A stretch of 64,000 nt of DNA. Origin: an uncultured Latescibacterota bacterium (GTDB lineage Bacteria > Latescibacterota > UBA2968). The stretch lies in the NCBI GenBank assembly GCA_958295785.1, contig OY282377.1, forward strand, positions 5,086,896 to 5,150,895, given 5' to 3'. Shown piece after piece: positions 15,107 to 24,809 of the stretch. Position 1 is the stretch's first letter, and the number at the start of each line of letters is the position of its first letter. The notes under the pieces were generated by a model, which saw only the letters and a program-made list of their open reading frames with translations, did not search any database and was not told the origin of the DNA. Position numbers and translations under genes: made by a program.

Positions 15107-17062
15107 CTACCACGAATGCATGTGATGCCCGCGGCCCGGGAACCAGATTTGATCCACGAGGTACGAGGCGAACACGGCGAGGCCATAGCCTATGAGCATG
15201 CCCACGAAAAAGGGCTGGCTACGCCGATAAAGCGACGCGCCGCCGATGCGGAGAATAATGGCTTTCGCGCTCCACGCAATAAAAATGGACATGGTCGAGT
15301 GCATCGCGTGCCCCACTGGCACGATCATTCCGATCTGGTGCAGGGGCCACCACGTAAAGCGATAGCGCAAAAAGCTGATCGCGCTAAAAATGAGCACGCC
15401 CGCGCCGAGGAACACGTAGCGTTCGGGTTTGTATTCGGGCACTTCTTTGATGGCTTTGACCAAAGCGTCATACACGCGCGGCGGATAGCGCGTAAAGGGA
15501 AAATCGTTAAAATTGTACGCGCCGTGCGTATAGCTCAAAAACAGCGTCAGCACCACTGTGCCGCCGATCCCCACGACCAGCGTGGTGAGCACGGTCATCA
15601 ACAACCGCCCTTTTTGCTGCTTGATCATCTCTCCCAACTTGGCGATGTGAACCAGCGGCACCATAAACATCGCTTTGCTTTGGCAGCGCAGCGCGGAAAA
15701 CAAGGTGATGGACGTGCGCGCACCCGCCGAATAATCCGCCGGGTGAAAAAACAAACCCGCAAAGCCCGCCTCGTTGATCGGCATGCTCATATACACCACG
15801 CCGGTTTCGGCAATCACGCGGGCAAGGCCCACGTACGCGATGAACAAGCCCGCGGTCAGCAGGCACACAAATTTCCATTCCAAGCCCATTGTACGCAGCC
15901 ACAACATCAGGAACAACGCGCTGATGCCAAGGGACAAAACCGCCGCGCGATGCGACATCAACTCGCCCGAATCGTCCACTTGATCATCGCCCCACAGCGC
16001 CTTGCGAAACACATCTTTCAAATGCAGACGTGCGGTCCAAAACGTCCAAAAGACCAAGGCGATAAACGCGCCCGCACTTTGCAGGCCCGCCACCGCGTCG
16101 CCGGGCCCTGTTTTGGCGGACAAGGTGAAGCCAATGCGCCGAAAAAACGCGATTTCATTGAGATACAAGAGGTGAAAGACCAGAATGGAAAACAACACAT
16201 CCACATTGGCAAAATACGCAAAGCCAATGGTGAAAAAATTCACGCCCGTGTGCTGTGGCGGATAAAACCGGGCAAAATAAAACCACTGTTGCCCGAGCCA
16301 AATAATGGGAATGCCGGGGTTGAAATAGGACAGAATATTCCACGCCTTGACAAAAAAAATCAGGCCGCACCCGATCCAGAACAGCCGATTGTGCAAAATG
16401 CCCGCCCGCTTTGGCGCGTCCGCAGCCGAAGCCAGCGCGACCGGCGGGCCGAGCACGGGATAGGCCACGCGCTCGTGCTCGGCCCATTGTTTTCGCAAAA
16501 TGCTCGCCAGCGCGATAGAGGCCAGAACAATGGCGGCGATGACACTCAGCCACCAAAACAAGGGCACGACCCACACATCCCAAGGAATGGATTGCCCCGC
16601 TGGCAGGCCCTCGTAGAGCCATTGCATGGCGCGGCCCTCATTGCTCGGCACCAGCCAATCGGGCAAGTGCGGATGGACAAATTCCGACCATTGGTTTTCA
16701 GGGGTCGCCAGATAATGCGGCACAGAAATCATGCCCAAAAAAAAGCTCGTCAAACCGTAAGCGGGAATGGCCGCGGCCAACAGGCCCATGGCCAAGACCA
16801 CCAGCAACTCGGTTTGACGAAGCGCGCAGCGGGGGGTTATCCAGCGCAACACTTGATTCAGCAGCACCACCAGCACATACGTACACAAAAGCACCATTGG
16901 GAAATGGCTGATGTTCATGCGCGATGTGTGGGCGAGGTACTCGGCATGCGTGTTCCAAAACGCGATCCACAGCACGACCATTAGTCCAAAGAGAACCGCC
17001 CTGAGCGTTAGGCCCTCGCGCGTTGCGATAGATGTTGTGGGTGATGTTTGAACTTCAGCCAT
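15107..17062 (-). CDS. DUF6785-like polytopic membrane protein
   Basis: 651 aa with roughly 14 hydrophobic helices and no signal peptide. Conserved-looking stretches include FFTIGFAYFANVDVLFSI, ARVIAETGVVYMS and RYRFTWWPLHQIGM near the C-terminus. I associate this architecture with the DUF6784/DUF6785 group common in Planctomycetes and Latescibacteria-like genomes and distantly like oligopeptide transporters. A transport role is inference. It is monocistronic, with a repeat element (17070-17510) immediately upstream that may lie between the gene and its promoter. Confidence 0.7.
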   Translation of the reverse strand: MAEVQTSPTTSIATREGLTLRAVLFGLMVVLWIAFWNTHAEYLAHTSRMNISHFPMVLLCTYVLVVLLNQVLRWITPRCALRQTELLVVLAMGLLAAAIPAYGLTSFFLGMISVPHYLATPENQWSEFVHPHLPDWLVPSNEGRAMQWLYEGLPAGQSIPWDVWVVPLFWWLSVIAAIVLASIALASILRKQWAEHERVAYPVLGPPVALASAADAPKRAGILHNRLFWIGCGLIFFVKAWNILSYFNPGIPIIWLGQQWFYFARFYPPQHTGVNFFTIGFAYFANVDVLFSILVFHLLYLNEIAFFRRIGFTLSAKTGPGDAVAGLQSAGAFIALVFWTFWTARLHLKDVFRKALWGDDQVDDSGELMSHRAAVLSLGISALFLMLWLRTMGLEWKFVCLLTAGLFIAYVGLARVIAETGVVYMSMPINEAGFAGLFFHPADYSAGARTSITLFSALRCQSKAMFMVPLVHIAKLGEMIKQQKGRLLMTVLTTLVVGIGGTVVLTLFLSYTHGAYNFNDFPFTRYPPRVYDALVKAIKEVPEYKPERYVFLGAGVLIFSAISFLRYRFTWWPLHQIGMIVPVGHAMHSTMSIFIAWSAKAIILRIGGASLYRRSQPFFVGMLIGYGLAVFASYLVDQIWFPGRGHHMHSW

Positions 17063-17069
17063 AAGCTAT

Positions 17070-17510
17070 CTGGGGAATAGACGTTCCGTAGAGATCATGC
17101 GTTGCTTGTCTCAAGCGTTTGGTTCTCAAGCGTCGTTTGTTGCCTTTGATGCGTTGGCTACGCCTGTGCCTACGGCGTGCGGCGACCGACTTTTTTTCAA
17201 CAACAAAAAAAAGTAGGCGAGCGGGGTACAACTGCCTTAGCAGTTCAAAAATGCCGCTCTCATGCGCCGAGAGGCTTGCACAGCGCAAATCGCTTTTGTA
17301 ACAGAACGACATGCGTTGGCCTGCGAGGTGGGTTGCAAAATGAATGTGGGTTGCGAGATGGACTTGCGCGCTGTGCGCGATGGCATGATCTGATGGTCTT
17401 TTGGGATGGCCTGGTTGCCATGGCTTCTTTGAATGACGGCGTAAGGTCAAGGGGATCGCTTGCTGGCAACATAGCGCATCACATGAGGGCAACAGCTATT
17501 CAATTTGGTA
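17070..17510. repeat. 454-bp-type MITE-like repeat, copy a (left end lost)
   Basis: The right end CAATTTGGTA is followed by TTA (17511-17513). The left ~40 bases with the TACCAATTTG terminus are missing. The internal poly-T/poly-A hairpin reads CGACTTTTTTT / AAAAAAAAGTAGG, partly mispaired compared with copies b-d. No gene. Confidence 0.85.
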
Positions 17511-17573
17511 TTACTTGCTTCGCTGCGTTGTAAGCTGTGCCTGTGCGTTGATGAACTGTACCCCGTCCATCTA

Positions 17574-17602
17574 TTCGGGCGGGCACGGGGGCCGCGCCTC
17601 TA
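17574..17602. repeat. dispersed GC-rich palindrome, copy 3
   Basis: TTCGGGCGGGCACGGGGGCC then GCGCCTCTA. The 235 bases from 17511 to 17745 hold this copy, copy 4 and a stretch resembling the 203-bp element at 7611, with no gene. Confidence 0.75.
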
Positions 17603-17654
17603 CATGCCTTTCATCCGCGTTCATCTGCGTTCTTATGTGGTTGCATTTGGCCTT

Positions 17655-17682
17655 TTCGGGCACGGGGGCACCGCCCTACGTT
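17655..17682. repeat. dispersed GC-rich palindrome, copy 4
   Basis: TTCGGGCACGGGGGCACCGC then CCTACG; lacks the first GCGGG-type unit present in copy 3. Confidence 0.75.
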
Positions 17683-17745
17683 CCTAATCCCTCGCCACTC
17701 GCCTTTTTTGTGTGTTTGCGCTTTTTGTGGCTCATCGCCTCTTCC

Positions 17746-18519
17746 CTATCCAAAAATCGCTTTTGCAAACGCCAGATTTTTCTCGCCCGATGCGATGGGA
17801 TCGTTCCCCGCAGGCGTTTCAAATATCAACCAGCCCTCGTAGCCGATCTTTGCTATCGCGTCTCGACACGCGGGAAAATCCACGTCGCCTTCGCCCAAGT
17901 CAGAACGCTGCGTATCTTTCAGGTGGATCAGCTTGGTGTGTTCGGGCAAAGCGACGAGCATATCGACCGAGTCTTGCCCGTAGATCAGCGCGTTGGCCGT
18001 GTCTTGATACACGCCGACCATCTCAGAGCCCACGCCATCGCAAATTGTTCGCAACAACCCCGGCGTAAAGCTGGTCTCTAGGGCAACTTTGATGCCCAAG
18101 TCTTCGGCGATGGGCGCGCACCGCTTTAAGTCTTCGATCAGCAGGTCGGCATGTTTGCGCGACATGTCGATGTTTTCTGGATCAAAATACGGGAGCAAAA
18201 TGCCGACGCCGCCCATGCCCGCGCACGCCCGAATCGCCTTTTGCACGAGTGCCACCACGCGGTCGCGCACGGCGGCGTTTTCCTCATTTCCCTTGTATTC
18301 CCGAAACAGGGCAAAACTGATCGAACACGCGGTCGCGCCTGTCGCCTGAACCCATTGCCCGATCTCCGCTTTGCCCGCCGCGGTCAAAAGCCAGTCCAAC
18401 CGGTCTTCCTCTCGCAGCACAATTTCCACGCCGTCAAACCCAATGGCGCCCGCCGCGCCAAAGGCGTCTTTCCCCCAATCCATCCTCAAACTCGTGTTGC
18501 GAATCCCATAGAGATACAT
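17746..18519 (-). CDS. sugar phosphate isomerase/epimerase (xylose-isomerase-like TIM barrel)
   Basis: 257 aa; ATG 18519 after AAAGGAGTTACA. AP-endonuclease-2/xylose-isomerase-like barrel. The metal ligands expected from the family fit E in VALETSFTPG, D and N in GVYQDTANAL, H in LIHLKDT and E in LIFETPAG. Such enzymes epimerise ketoses or keto-polyols. It is the last gene of the minus-strand cluster, 15 bp after the creatininase gene. Confidence 0.85.
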   Translation of the reverse strand: MYLYGIRNTSLRMDWGKDAFGAAGAIGFDGVEIVLREEDRLDWLLTAAGKAEIGQWVQATGATACSISFALFREYKGNEENAAVRDRVVALVQKAIRACAGMGGVGILLPYFDPENIDMSRKHADLLIEDLKRCAPIAEDLGIKVALETSFTPGLLRTICDGVGSEMVGVYQDTANALIYGQDSVDMLVALPEHTKLIHLKDTQRSDLGEGDVDFPACRDAIAKIGYEGWLIFETPAGNDPIASGEKNLAFAKAIFG

Positions 18520-18534
18520 TGTAACTCCTTTCGG

Positions 18535-19350
18535 TTAAAGACAGTGAGACCCAAATTCTCGGTATTCGCGCACGGGCAGGGTGTGATATTCGCGCACCAA
18601 TTTTTCCAAGCGTTCACAGGCCAGTTGAAAAATGCGTTGGCCCTTTTCCGCGCTGGCGGCAAACGCATCGCCCATAATGCCCGTGCCTTTTTGCGTGTCG
18701 CACCGCCGCTCGGCAAATTCTGCAAATGACAGGTCGCCGCCAAAGGGGCGCGTGCCGGTCGTATCGCTGTCTATGCGGGATTGATCGACCATGGGTTCGC
18801 GCAGGTAAAGCTGTACGGCGGTCTCCCATTCCCCTGCGTGGCCCACGCCTTCGTTTGTCGCGCTCCACGCCCGCAGTTCTTTTTCCACCATGTCCCACCA
18901 ACTGAAGGACAGGGTAAAGATGTTCTCCTCGGCCACTTGCCATGAAACCGCGCGGCAGGGCGCGACATTGCCCCCGTGTCCGTTGACGGAGATGATCCGT
19001 TTGAACCCGTTGGCGTAAATGCTGCGAAAAACATCTGCCAGCAAATTTTGAAAGGTCTCCAAGCGCAAATTGATCGTGCCGGGAAATCCCATGTTGTAAT
19101 GCGTGAAGCCCGACCACACCGGCGGCGCGACGATCACGGGAAAATCATCCACGCGCTGCGCCACGGTCGCGGCCATATAGAACGGCGCGGAAATATCCAC
19201 ATCCATCGGACAATGCGGCCCGTGTTGCTCCACAGACCCCACCGGCACAATGACCACGGCATCGCGCTCTAAGGCGTCCAAAAACTCGTGCCGCCACATT
19301 TCCTGCCACATCACCTTTTTGTTCGTTCCGTCGTAAGAGATTTGATACAT
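18535..19350 (-). CDS. creatininase-family amidohydrolase
   Basis: 271 aa; ATG 19350 has AAAGGAG 5 nt upstream. Motifs: PVGSVEQHGPHCPMDVD with metal-binding E, H and D, SVNGHGGN, and VGHAGEWET. These match creatinine amidohydrolase and relatives that open cyclic amides or lactams (mycofactocin MftE, FAPy deformylase). The true substrate cannot be assigned. In a cluster with a heparinase and an isomerase it may remove an amide-linked group, which is speculative. Confidence 0.88.
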   Translation of the reverse strand: MYQISYDGTNKKVMWQEMWRHEFLDALERDAVVIVPVGSVEQHGPHCPMDVDISAPFYMAATVAQRVDDFPVIVAPPVWSGFTHYNMGFPGTINLRLETFQNLLADVFRSIYANGFKRIISVNGHGGNVAPCRAVSWQVAEENIFTLSFSWWDMVEKELRAWSATNEGVGHAGEWETAVQLYLREPMVDQSRIDSDTTGTRPFGGDLSFAEFAERRCDTQKGTGIMGDAFAASAEKGQRIFQLACERLEKLVREYHTLPVREYREFGSHCL

Positions 19351-19441
19351 GATCACTCCTTTCAGAAATCCATGCCAAGTAGTTGTCCGTGAATTTTTAA
19401 TTAAAAGACACAGCTTATGAGTGGAGCGAAGTTAGGGGAGC

Positions 19442-19468
19442 AGGTCCCGATAATCTTAAAACAGCCTC
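19442..19468. repeat. half of a 75-bp MITE
   Basis: AGGTCCCGATAATCTTAAAA then CAGCCTC, followed by TAA. It matches the right half of the complete element at 44742-44816. It lies in the 161-bp gap between the creatininase and heparinase genes. Confidence 0.6.
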
Positions 19469-19511
19469 TAAGTTTCGCTCAGCACGCGCAAGTACAGCGT
19501 CAGTAATCCGC

Positions 19512-21287
19512 TCACGCCATCTCAAATCGCAAACAGAGGTCTTGCGACAGGTGTTCGGGCGTGAAGATGATGCGCGTGACCACCTCGTCTGTGCGCCCTT
19601 CTTTGGATTCCTCCTCAAACCGCTTGACCGAGAACGCCCCCGGCGTATCCACAGCCGAAAGTGCGATGCCCCTGTCTTTGGGGCCGATTTGAACAGCGCG
19701 ACCGTCTTGGCTGATCGTTGCGGATTCAAACGTGATAAATCCCTCTTCGAGCGTTTGGGGTGGATGGTCAAACACATAGTGATCCGTCAGGGTCAGCACA
19801 TTTGCATTGAGCGCGAACGTGCGCGTCAGGCTTTTCACGGTGCCTTTGGGATAGGCCATGGTCATATCGACAACCGCCCGTTTTTCGCCCTCGCCATTCA
19901 GATTTTCAACGGTCAGCGCGCCGCAATATTCGCCGCCGGGCTGTTGCAACTGCCCGTTGATTATGGGCACGGAATGCCCGAGCGCGTTGCAAAACAAAAT
20001 GTCGTAGCGATTGGGACCAAAGGTTTTCTGGCTGTACACAGGGCCTCCGGGATCCGTCAACCAAAGCGCGTCCCCGCGATGCACGATAAAACTGCCGATA
20101 TCGTTGTGATTGTGCGGCACGCCGTTGTTGCCGGCCAAACACATCAGCGTCAACTGATCGTCCCCAGGCGTGCCCCGCAACTTGGCCTGCCCCAAATCGG
20201 GCAAGACATAATCCCGATCATCTGCTTCTGCCGTCACCTCAAAACCGGAATACATCGCCAAGCTGTGCATATCGCGCACCTTCAAGGCGTTGTCCGAATG
20301 CGTGTCGCACAGGGCGTAGAGTTCGGGCAGGTCAAAAAACGCATTGATGATCATGACCGACCGCGCGCCGGTGTAGCCGTGGCTCGAATCGGCAAAGGTC
20401 GAGCGCAACGCGCGATGAATATGCGCGGCGAGCGGATAGCGGCATATCCGATGAATTTTGCCGGTCTCGTCCGCCATCAAATTCAATTCGCCATCGGTCT
20501 TCAAATAGAGCGCGTGGACAACGGACAAAAAATGCCCAAAACCGTATTCCCAATATCCCGGCCCTTCTTCGCACCCGCCGTCGTCTGTGAACCCGTCCAG
20601 CGCGTAGGTCAAATTGATAATCGCCGCATGGGTCATGTGGGCGAGTGCCGTGGGGTCTTGGATTTGATAGAGGGCCGTGCGGATGATCTCGCCGTTGCAA
20701 ACGTGATTCCAATTCATCCGCGCAGTTTTCCAGAAATCCAAATGCTTGTAATTCCAGAACGGCTCAAAAATGCGTTCCTCGATCTTTTGGGAAACGCGCT
20801 GCACCACTTCCGCTTCGAGTTGATCGCCCAAGATGTGCAAAATTTCTGCAAATGCGGCGCCCAACGCAGCTGATCCCAAATCGATGGCGCGGCCTTCGTG
20901 GGCGGCCATAACCCAAGTGTGATCGTCGCAATACGCCCAGAGCAAATCCTGCAAATAATCCACATCGGCATTGGGATGCGAAAGCCACAGCGCCATCGCT
21001 GCCCGCTCCAATTCGCGCCTGCGGTTGCCCGCCGCGGTCTGCGGCAAAATGCGGTCGCCAACGCGCTGATAATTGCGATAGGCCGACCGCTTCAACACGG
21101 GAATATCTCGCGAGGGATCCAAATGCGCGTTCAAGTCATCCCACACCCCATTCTTTTTTGCCAGTTCCCTCGCCCGTGCTATCGCCGCTGCATCTTTGAG
21201 ATACGGCGCGGGGGATCGACCTGCATTGCGCTCGTAAATTTCCGCGAGGTCCGACATCGCGACATCGCGCAACAACATTTTGACCAT
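19512..21287 (-). CDS. heparinase II/III-family polysaccharide lyase
   Basis: 591 aa; ATG 21287 after GAGGTGAAAT. The N-terminal two-thirds form an alpha/alpha toroid (MNWNHVCNGEIIRTALY, FTDDGGCEEGPGYWEYGFGH). The C-terminal part is the beta-sandwich with the family signature HNHNDIGSFIVHRGD and DPGGPVYS. It should cleave uronic-acid-containing or sulfated glycans by beta-elimination. No signal peptide is evident at this start, so it may act on imported oligosaccharides. It lies 71 bp from the aldolase gene, with a dispersed palindrome between. Confidence 0.88.
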   Translation of the reverse strand: MVKMLLRDVAMSDLAEIYERNAGRSPAPYLKDAAAIARARELAKKNGVWDDLNAHLDPSRDIPVLKRSAYRNYQRVGDRILPQTAAGNRRRELERAAMALWLSHPNADVDYLQDLLWAYCDDHTWVMAAHEGRAIDLGSAALGAAFAEILHILGDQLEAEVVQRVSQKIEERIFEPFWNYKHLDFWKTARMNWNHVCNGEIIRTALYQIQDPTALAHMTHAAIINLTYALDGFTDDGGCEEGPGYWEYGFGHFLSVVHALYLKTDGELNLMADETGKIHRICRYPLAAHIHRALRSTFADSSHGYTGARSVMIINAFFDLPELYALCDTHSDNALKVRDMHSLAMYSGFEVTAEADDRDYVLPDLGQAKLRGTPGDDQLTLMCLAGNNGVPHNHNDIGSFIVHRGDALWLTDPGGPVYSQKTFGPNRYDILFCNALGHSVPIINGQLQQPGGEYCGALTVENLNGEGEKRAVVDMTMAYPKGTVKSLTRTFALNANVLTLTDHYVFDHPPQTLEEGFITFESATISQDGRAVQIGPKDRGIALSAVDTPGAFSVKRFEEESKEGRTDEVVTRIIFTPEHLSQDLCLRFEMA

Positions 21288-21304
21288 ATTTCACCTCTTT
21301 GTGA

Positions 21305-21332
21305 CGGGCGGGCACAGGGCGCCGCCCCTACG
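21305..21332. repeat. dispersed GC-rich palindrome, copy 5
   Basis: CGGGCGGGCACAGGGCGCCG then CCCCTACG, in the gap between two genes of one cluster. Confidence 0.75.
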
Positions 21333-21358
21333 GACATTAGCTGGATTTTTGTCGCAAC

Positions 21359-22255
21359 TCACACGGGCATTTGTCTGCCCGAAATTGCGCGGCCGATTTT
21401 GGCGTGTTCCTCGCCGCCGCCCGAGATAATTCGCACGCCCCAATCCATGAGAAACCGGATATTCTCTTCGGTGCTTTTCGAGGGGTCTTTCCACGAGCAG
21501 AGAAAATGAATCCCATTGTCATCGCACGCATCTTTCACAATGGTTCTGGCGCGCTCCATCGCGGGCGGATACGGCGGGTCGTGGGCATCGGCAAATCCGT
21601 AGGACATGCCCATATCCCCAGGCCCCCATTCGGCGAATGCCAAGCCCGGCACTTTGCATATAAATTCGGCATTGGCAACGCACTCGCGATCCTCAATTTT
21701 GAGGCCGAGCATCAGTTCGCCCTCTGGATTGAGGGGCCAGGGATCGGCCTTCTGCGTGTAGTCCGGGCCGCTGAGTCCCCATACACTCGCGGCGTATCCC
21801 TGACCGCCCGCGCCGCGCTGTCCTTGAACCAGTCCGCTGTCCAGCCCAATGGTCTGGAAGGGATAGCGGCACTCTTCGACAAAGGCCCTGACCGCATCGG
21901 CTTGGCGTGCATGGGTGTGCAAAATGCCGTGTACGCCCGCGCTCAAGACGTGCCTGATCTGCCACGCATTGGCGCGCACTTCATGCACCGTGCGGCAGTT
22001 GGACGGCAGCGTTGCGATCACGGTCGGCGTGCGGTGGCCCGAATGGGTGGGGCCGCCATCGCCCAGCCCATGCATAAATGCGCGAAGGCCAACCACGTCA
22101 AACGGATTGTGTTCGTAATCCACCATCAGAAAATCCGCCCACGTCTTGGCCTGCGCTTTGCCGTTCTGGTATGTGAGCGGGCCGGCCCCTGTGTAATAGA
22201 GGTATTCGCCCTGCTCGAGAAGTTCGATACATCTGTTGATTCGTTTGGTTGCCAT
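21359..22255 (-). CDS. HpcH/HpaI aldolase/citrate lyase-family protein
   Basis: 298 aa; ATG 22255 after GGAGGCAAC. Barrel with GILHTHARQADAVRAFVEEC, the GQRGAGGQGY segment and LKIEDRECVANAEFICKVPG, then EWGPGDMGMSYG, the metal-binding E/D region of class II pyruvate aldolases. It should cleave a 2-keto-3-deoxy-type acid. The neighbouring heparinase makes catabolism of uronic-acid sugars plausible, but the substrate is not proven. It starts 9 bp after the dioxygenase gene. Confidence 0.85.
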   Translation of the reverse strand: MATKRINRCIELLEQGEYLYYTGAGPLTYQNGKAQAKTWADFLMVDYEHNPFDVVGLRAFMHGLGDGGPTHSGHRTPTVIATLPSNCRTVHEVRANAWQIRHVLSAGVHGILHTHARQADAVRAFVEECRYPFQTIGLDSGLVQGQRGAGGQGYAASVWGLSGPDYTQKADPWPLNPEGELMLGLKIEDRECVANAEFICKVPGLAFAEWGPGDMGMSYGFADAHDPPYPPAMERARTIVKDACDDNGIHFLCSWKDPSKSTEENIRFLMDWGVRIISGGGEEHAKIGRAISGRQMPV

Positions 22256-22264
22256 TGTTGCCTC

Positions 22265-23242
22265 CTAATTGGTGGGGTGGTTAGACGGGCTGATCTCTGA
22301 CCTATTGCCTCTTCCATCCATCAGCCACAAGCGCATATAGTGGCGTCTTTGTTCGGCTTGGGGATGATCTTCAAAAGCCGTGCGATTGTGCAAAATCCAT
22401 CGGTTATTGGTGAACAACATCTGCCCTGGCGCGAGGTCAAATTCCACGCACATCTCCGGTTGCTTCAGCGTTGCTTCGACAGTTTGGAGGGCGCGGGTTT
22501 GTTCGTGCGTCAATGGCACGCCCGCCTCCCGATGTCCCACGCGAATATAATAATGCAAATAGCGCGTGGTCAATGTCTGTCCATCCCACACAAAAATGGG
22601 TGCCCTTTTCACAGACGCTTCGCCGGGGCGGAACTGTCCGCGTCTGTCAAAACAGAAAGGCGCGTAAAGCGCGTTGAGCGCATCGGGCATCTTTGCGAGC
22701 AAGCGATTGTGCAAGGCACAGGCACTGATCAACTGGCTGCGCCCACCCGACCGTGCGGTCTTGACGCACAGCAAGCCCACCAACTCGGGCACTTGCGCGC
22801 CAAACGCTCCGTCTGTGTGAAACGAACTTTCGGCATTGGTCACGGAGAAACGCGCCCCGGTTTTCACATCGCGCCCGGTGTCTCGCACATCGTAGAGCAG
22901 CGTGCCTTCGATATTCTGTTCAAAAGGCACGCCCAAACACTGCCCGATCAGCCAATACAAACCTCGCGCTTCTTCAAGTGTATAGTCTTCCAAAGGCAAA
23001 CGCGCAACAATGGCAAACCCGCGCCCGGTGTGCAATGCCTCCCAAACGGGCGTCAGACACGGCGCGCAGGCCGACCTGATGGCATCGGAAACGCGGAGAT
23101 CGGCGATCTCGCCCGAGTGTGCTCGCACCCCGCGATCCAGCGCGGACAAACAGCTTTCGGAAAGGGGATAATACCACTTGGAAGACGCATCTATCGTTTC
23201 GGCAGTCCACGAGCGGTCATCTGTCAATATTTTGTTTAACAT
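22265..23242 (-). CDS. TauD/TfdA-like Fe(II)/2-oxoglutarate dioxygenase
   Basis: 325 aa. Jelly-roll dioxygenase: iron-binding H-x-D in SSFHTDGAFG, and the distal H in LHNRTAFEDH with Arg in RRHYMRLWL for 2-oxoglutarate. FDLAPGQMLFTNNRWILHNR matches the TauD/gamma-butyrobetaine-hydroxylase group. It should hydroxylate an organic acid, sulfonate or betaine. It is first in the five-gene minus-strand cluster; a 454-bp-type repeat lies immediately upstream and may separate it from its promoter. Confidence 0.88.
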   Translation of the reverse strand: MLNKILTDDRSWTAETIDASSKWYYPLSESCLSALDRGVRAHSGEIADLRVSDAIRSACAPCLTPVWEALHTGRGFAIVARLPLEDYTLEEARGLYWLIGQCLGVPFEQNIEGTLLYDVRDTGRDVKTGARFSVTNAESSFHTDGAFGAQVPELVGLLCVKTARSGGRSQLISACALHNRLLAKMPDALNALYAPFCFDRRGQFRPGEASVKRAPIFVWDGQTLTTRYLHYYIRVGHREAGVPLTHEQTRALQTVEATLKQPEMCVEFDLAPGQMLFTNNRWILHNRTAFEDHPQAEQRRHYMRLWLMDGRGNRSEISPSNHPTN

Positions 23243-23262
23243 GGGGAAATTCTCAGTGGTTA

Positions 23263-23710
23263 TACCAATTTGCTTTCAAGTTGTCCGTATCCCGCATCCC
23301 ATCAGGGAGGAGTGAGGAATGGGGAACAGACGTTCCGTAGAGATCATGCGTTGCTCGTCTCAAGCGTTTGGCTCTACAGCATCGTTTGTTGCCTTTGATG
23401 CGTTGGCTACGCCTGTGCCTACGGCGTGCGGCGACTTCCTTTTTTTTTACAGCAAAAAAAAGGAAGCAAAAAATGCCGCTCTCATGCGCTGAGAGGCTTG
23501 CACAGCGCAAAGTGCTTTTGTAGGAGCACGACATGCACTGGCCTGCAAAGTGGGTTGCAAAATAGAGGTTGGTTGCGAGACGGCCTTGCGCGCTGTGCGC
23601 GATGGCTTTATCTGGTGATATTTTGGGATGGCATTTTGCCATGGCTTCTTTGAATGACGGCGTAAGGTCAAGGGGGTCGCTTGCTGGCAACATGTCGCAT
23701 CACATCAAGC
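23263..23710. repeat. 454-bp-type MITE-like repeat, copy b (right end lost)
   Basis: Left end TACCAATTT preceded by TTA. The right terminus is replaced after GTCGCATCACATC. The internal hairpin is TTCCTTTTTTTT / AAAAAAAAGGAA. 23711-23900 between this and galU holds only leader sequence. Confidence 0.85.
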
Positions 23711-23900
23711 GGTCAGCAGAACAAGTTCACAGCGGCGGTTGGACGAGGTGCTAATCGCTGAAAGCCAAAAGCTGATCGCCGATTTTCTCGCACCTAACAT
23801 TTTGCCTTGCGTTTTGCGAGGCGCTCCTGTTATTTTTAGGGTTATTCTAAGCGACAAATCGCGTCCTGTCAAGCGTTTGGCATTCAGCGGAGAACGCGCT

Positions 23901-24809
23901 ATGAACATTGAAAAAGTCGTCATTCCGGTCGCTGGTTTGGGCACCAGCCTGTTGCCGGCCACCAAATCTCAGCCCAAAGAAATGCTGCCCGTGGGGCGCA
24001 AACCCATCGTTCAGTACGTGGTTGAAGAAGTTGTTGAACAAGGGCTAAAGAAAATCCTCTTTGTCACGGGCAAAGACAAACGCACCATTGAAGACCATTT
24101 TGACCGCGATCCGGAATTGGAAAATTACCTGTCGGAAAGTGACCACAAAAATTTGTTCGACGAACTCGACTACGAAAAAGAAGGCGTCAAATTTTTTTAC
24201 ACCCGGCAAATCATCCCCGCCGGTCACATCGCCCCTGCGGGCATTGGCGATGCCATTGGCAGGGCTGAGGACTTTGTCGGCGGAGACCCATTTGTGGTCG
24301 CGTTTGGCGACACCATCATCAAATCGGGCAACCACGCGGGTCTGGTGAGGCGCATGATCAAATCGCACATCGACTATCGGGCGAGTTGCACCATCGCGGT
24401 TATCGAAGTGCCCAAGGGAGAAGAAAATCAGTATGGCATTGTCAAGCCCAAGAGCGATTCGCCCCAAGACGATTTTGAAATTGACCACATCGTGGAAAAA
24501 CCCGCGCCGGAAAACGCGCCGAGCAACCTGGCCGTGGCCGCGCGCTACATCTTCAATCCCGACATTTTCACCGCGCTCAAACGCACGTCCCCCAGTTACA
24601 GGGGCAAAATTGAACTTACAGACGCCATCGCCACGCTCATCAAAATGGGGCATGTTGTTCGCTGTATCAAATTGTACCCGGAAGAATCGCGCTACGACAT
24701 CGGCAATTTTGAATCGTATTTCAAATCCTTCATCGACTTTGCCCTCTTTGATCAACGCTATGGCTACCGCATCCGCCAGTACTTGCAAAAGCGGCTGAGA
24801 CAATTCTAA
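23901..24809 (+). CDS. galU: UTP-glucose-1-phosphate uridylyltransferase-like protein
   Basis: 302 aa; ATG 23901 with GGAGA upstream. It has the GalU pattern: VIPVAGLGTSLLPATKSQPK then EMLPVGRKPIVQYVVEE, FVTGKDKRTIEDHFD, and the PIV...EKP segment. The nucleotide-binding signature normally reads G-L-G-T-R; here Arg is Ser, which could weaken catalysis or mark a changed role. If active it makes UDP-glucose or a related sugar nucleotide. The stop shares a base with the next start (TAATG). Confidence 0.85.
   Translation: MNIEKVVIPVAGLGTSLLPATKSQPKEMLPVGRKPIVQYVVEEVVEQGLKKILFVTGKDKRTIEDHFDRDPELENYLSESDHKNLFDELDYEKEGVKFFYTRQIIPAGHIAPAGIGDAIGRAEDFVGGDPFVVAFGDTIIKSGNHAGLVRRMIKSHIDYRASCTIAVIEVPKGEENQYGIVKPKSDSPQDDFEIDHIVEKPAPENAPSNLAVAARYIFNPDIFTALKRTSPSYRGKIELTDAIATLIKMGHVVRCIKLYPEESRYDIGNFESYFKSFIDFALFDQRYGYRIRQYLQKRLRQF

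Noticed and set aside
14990-16984. 664-codon open frame opposite the DUF6785 gene
   Set aside because: It is rich in Arg/His/Gln with no recognisable domain, whereas the opposite strand encodes a clear membrane protein.
23739-23900. Longer galU start at 23739
   Set aside because: The extra 54 residues match nothing and begin near the repeat end; the ATG at 23901 starts exactly at the family N-terminus.
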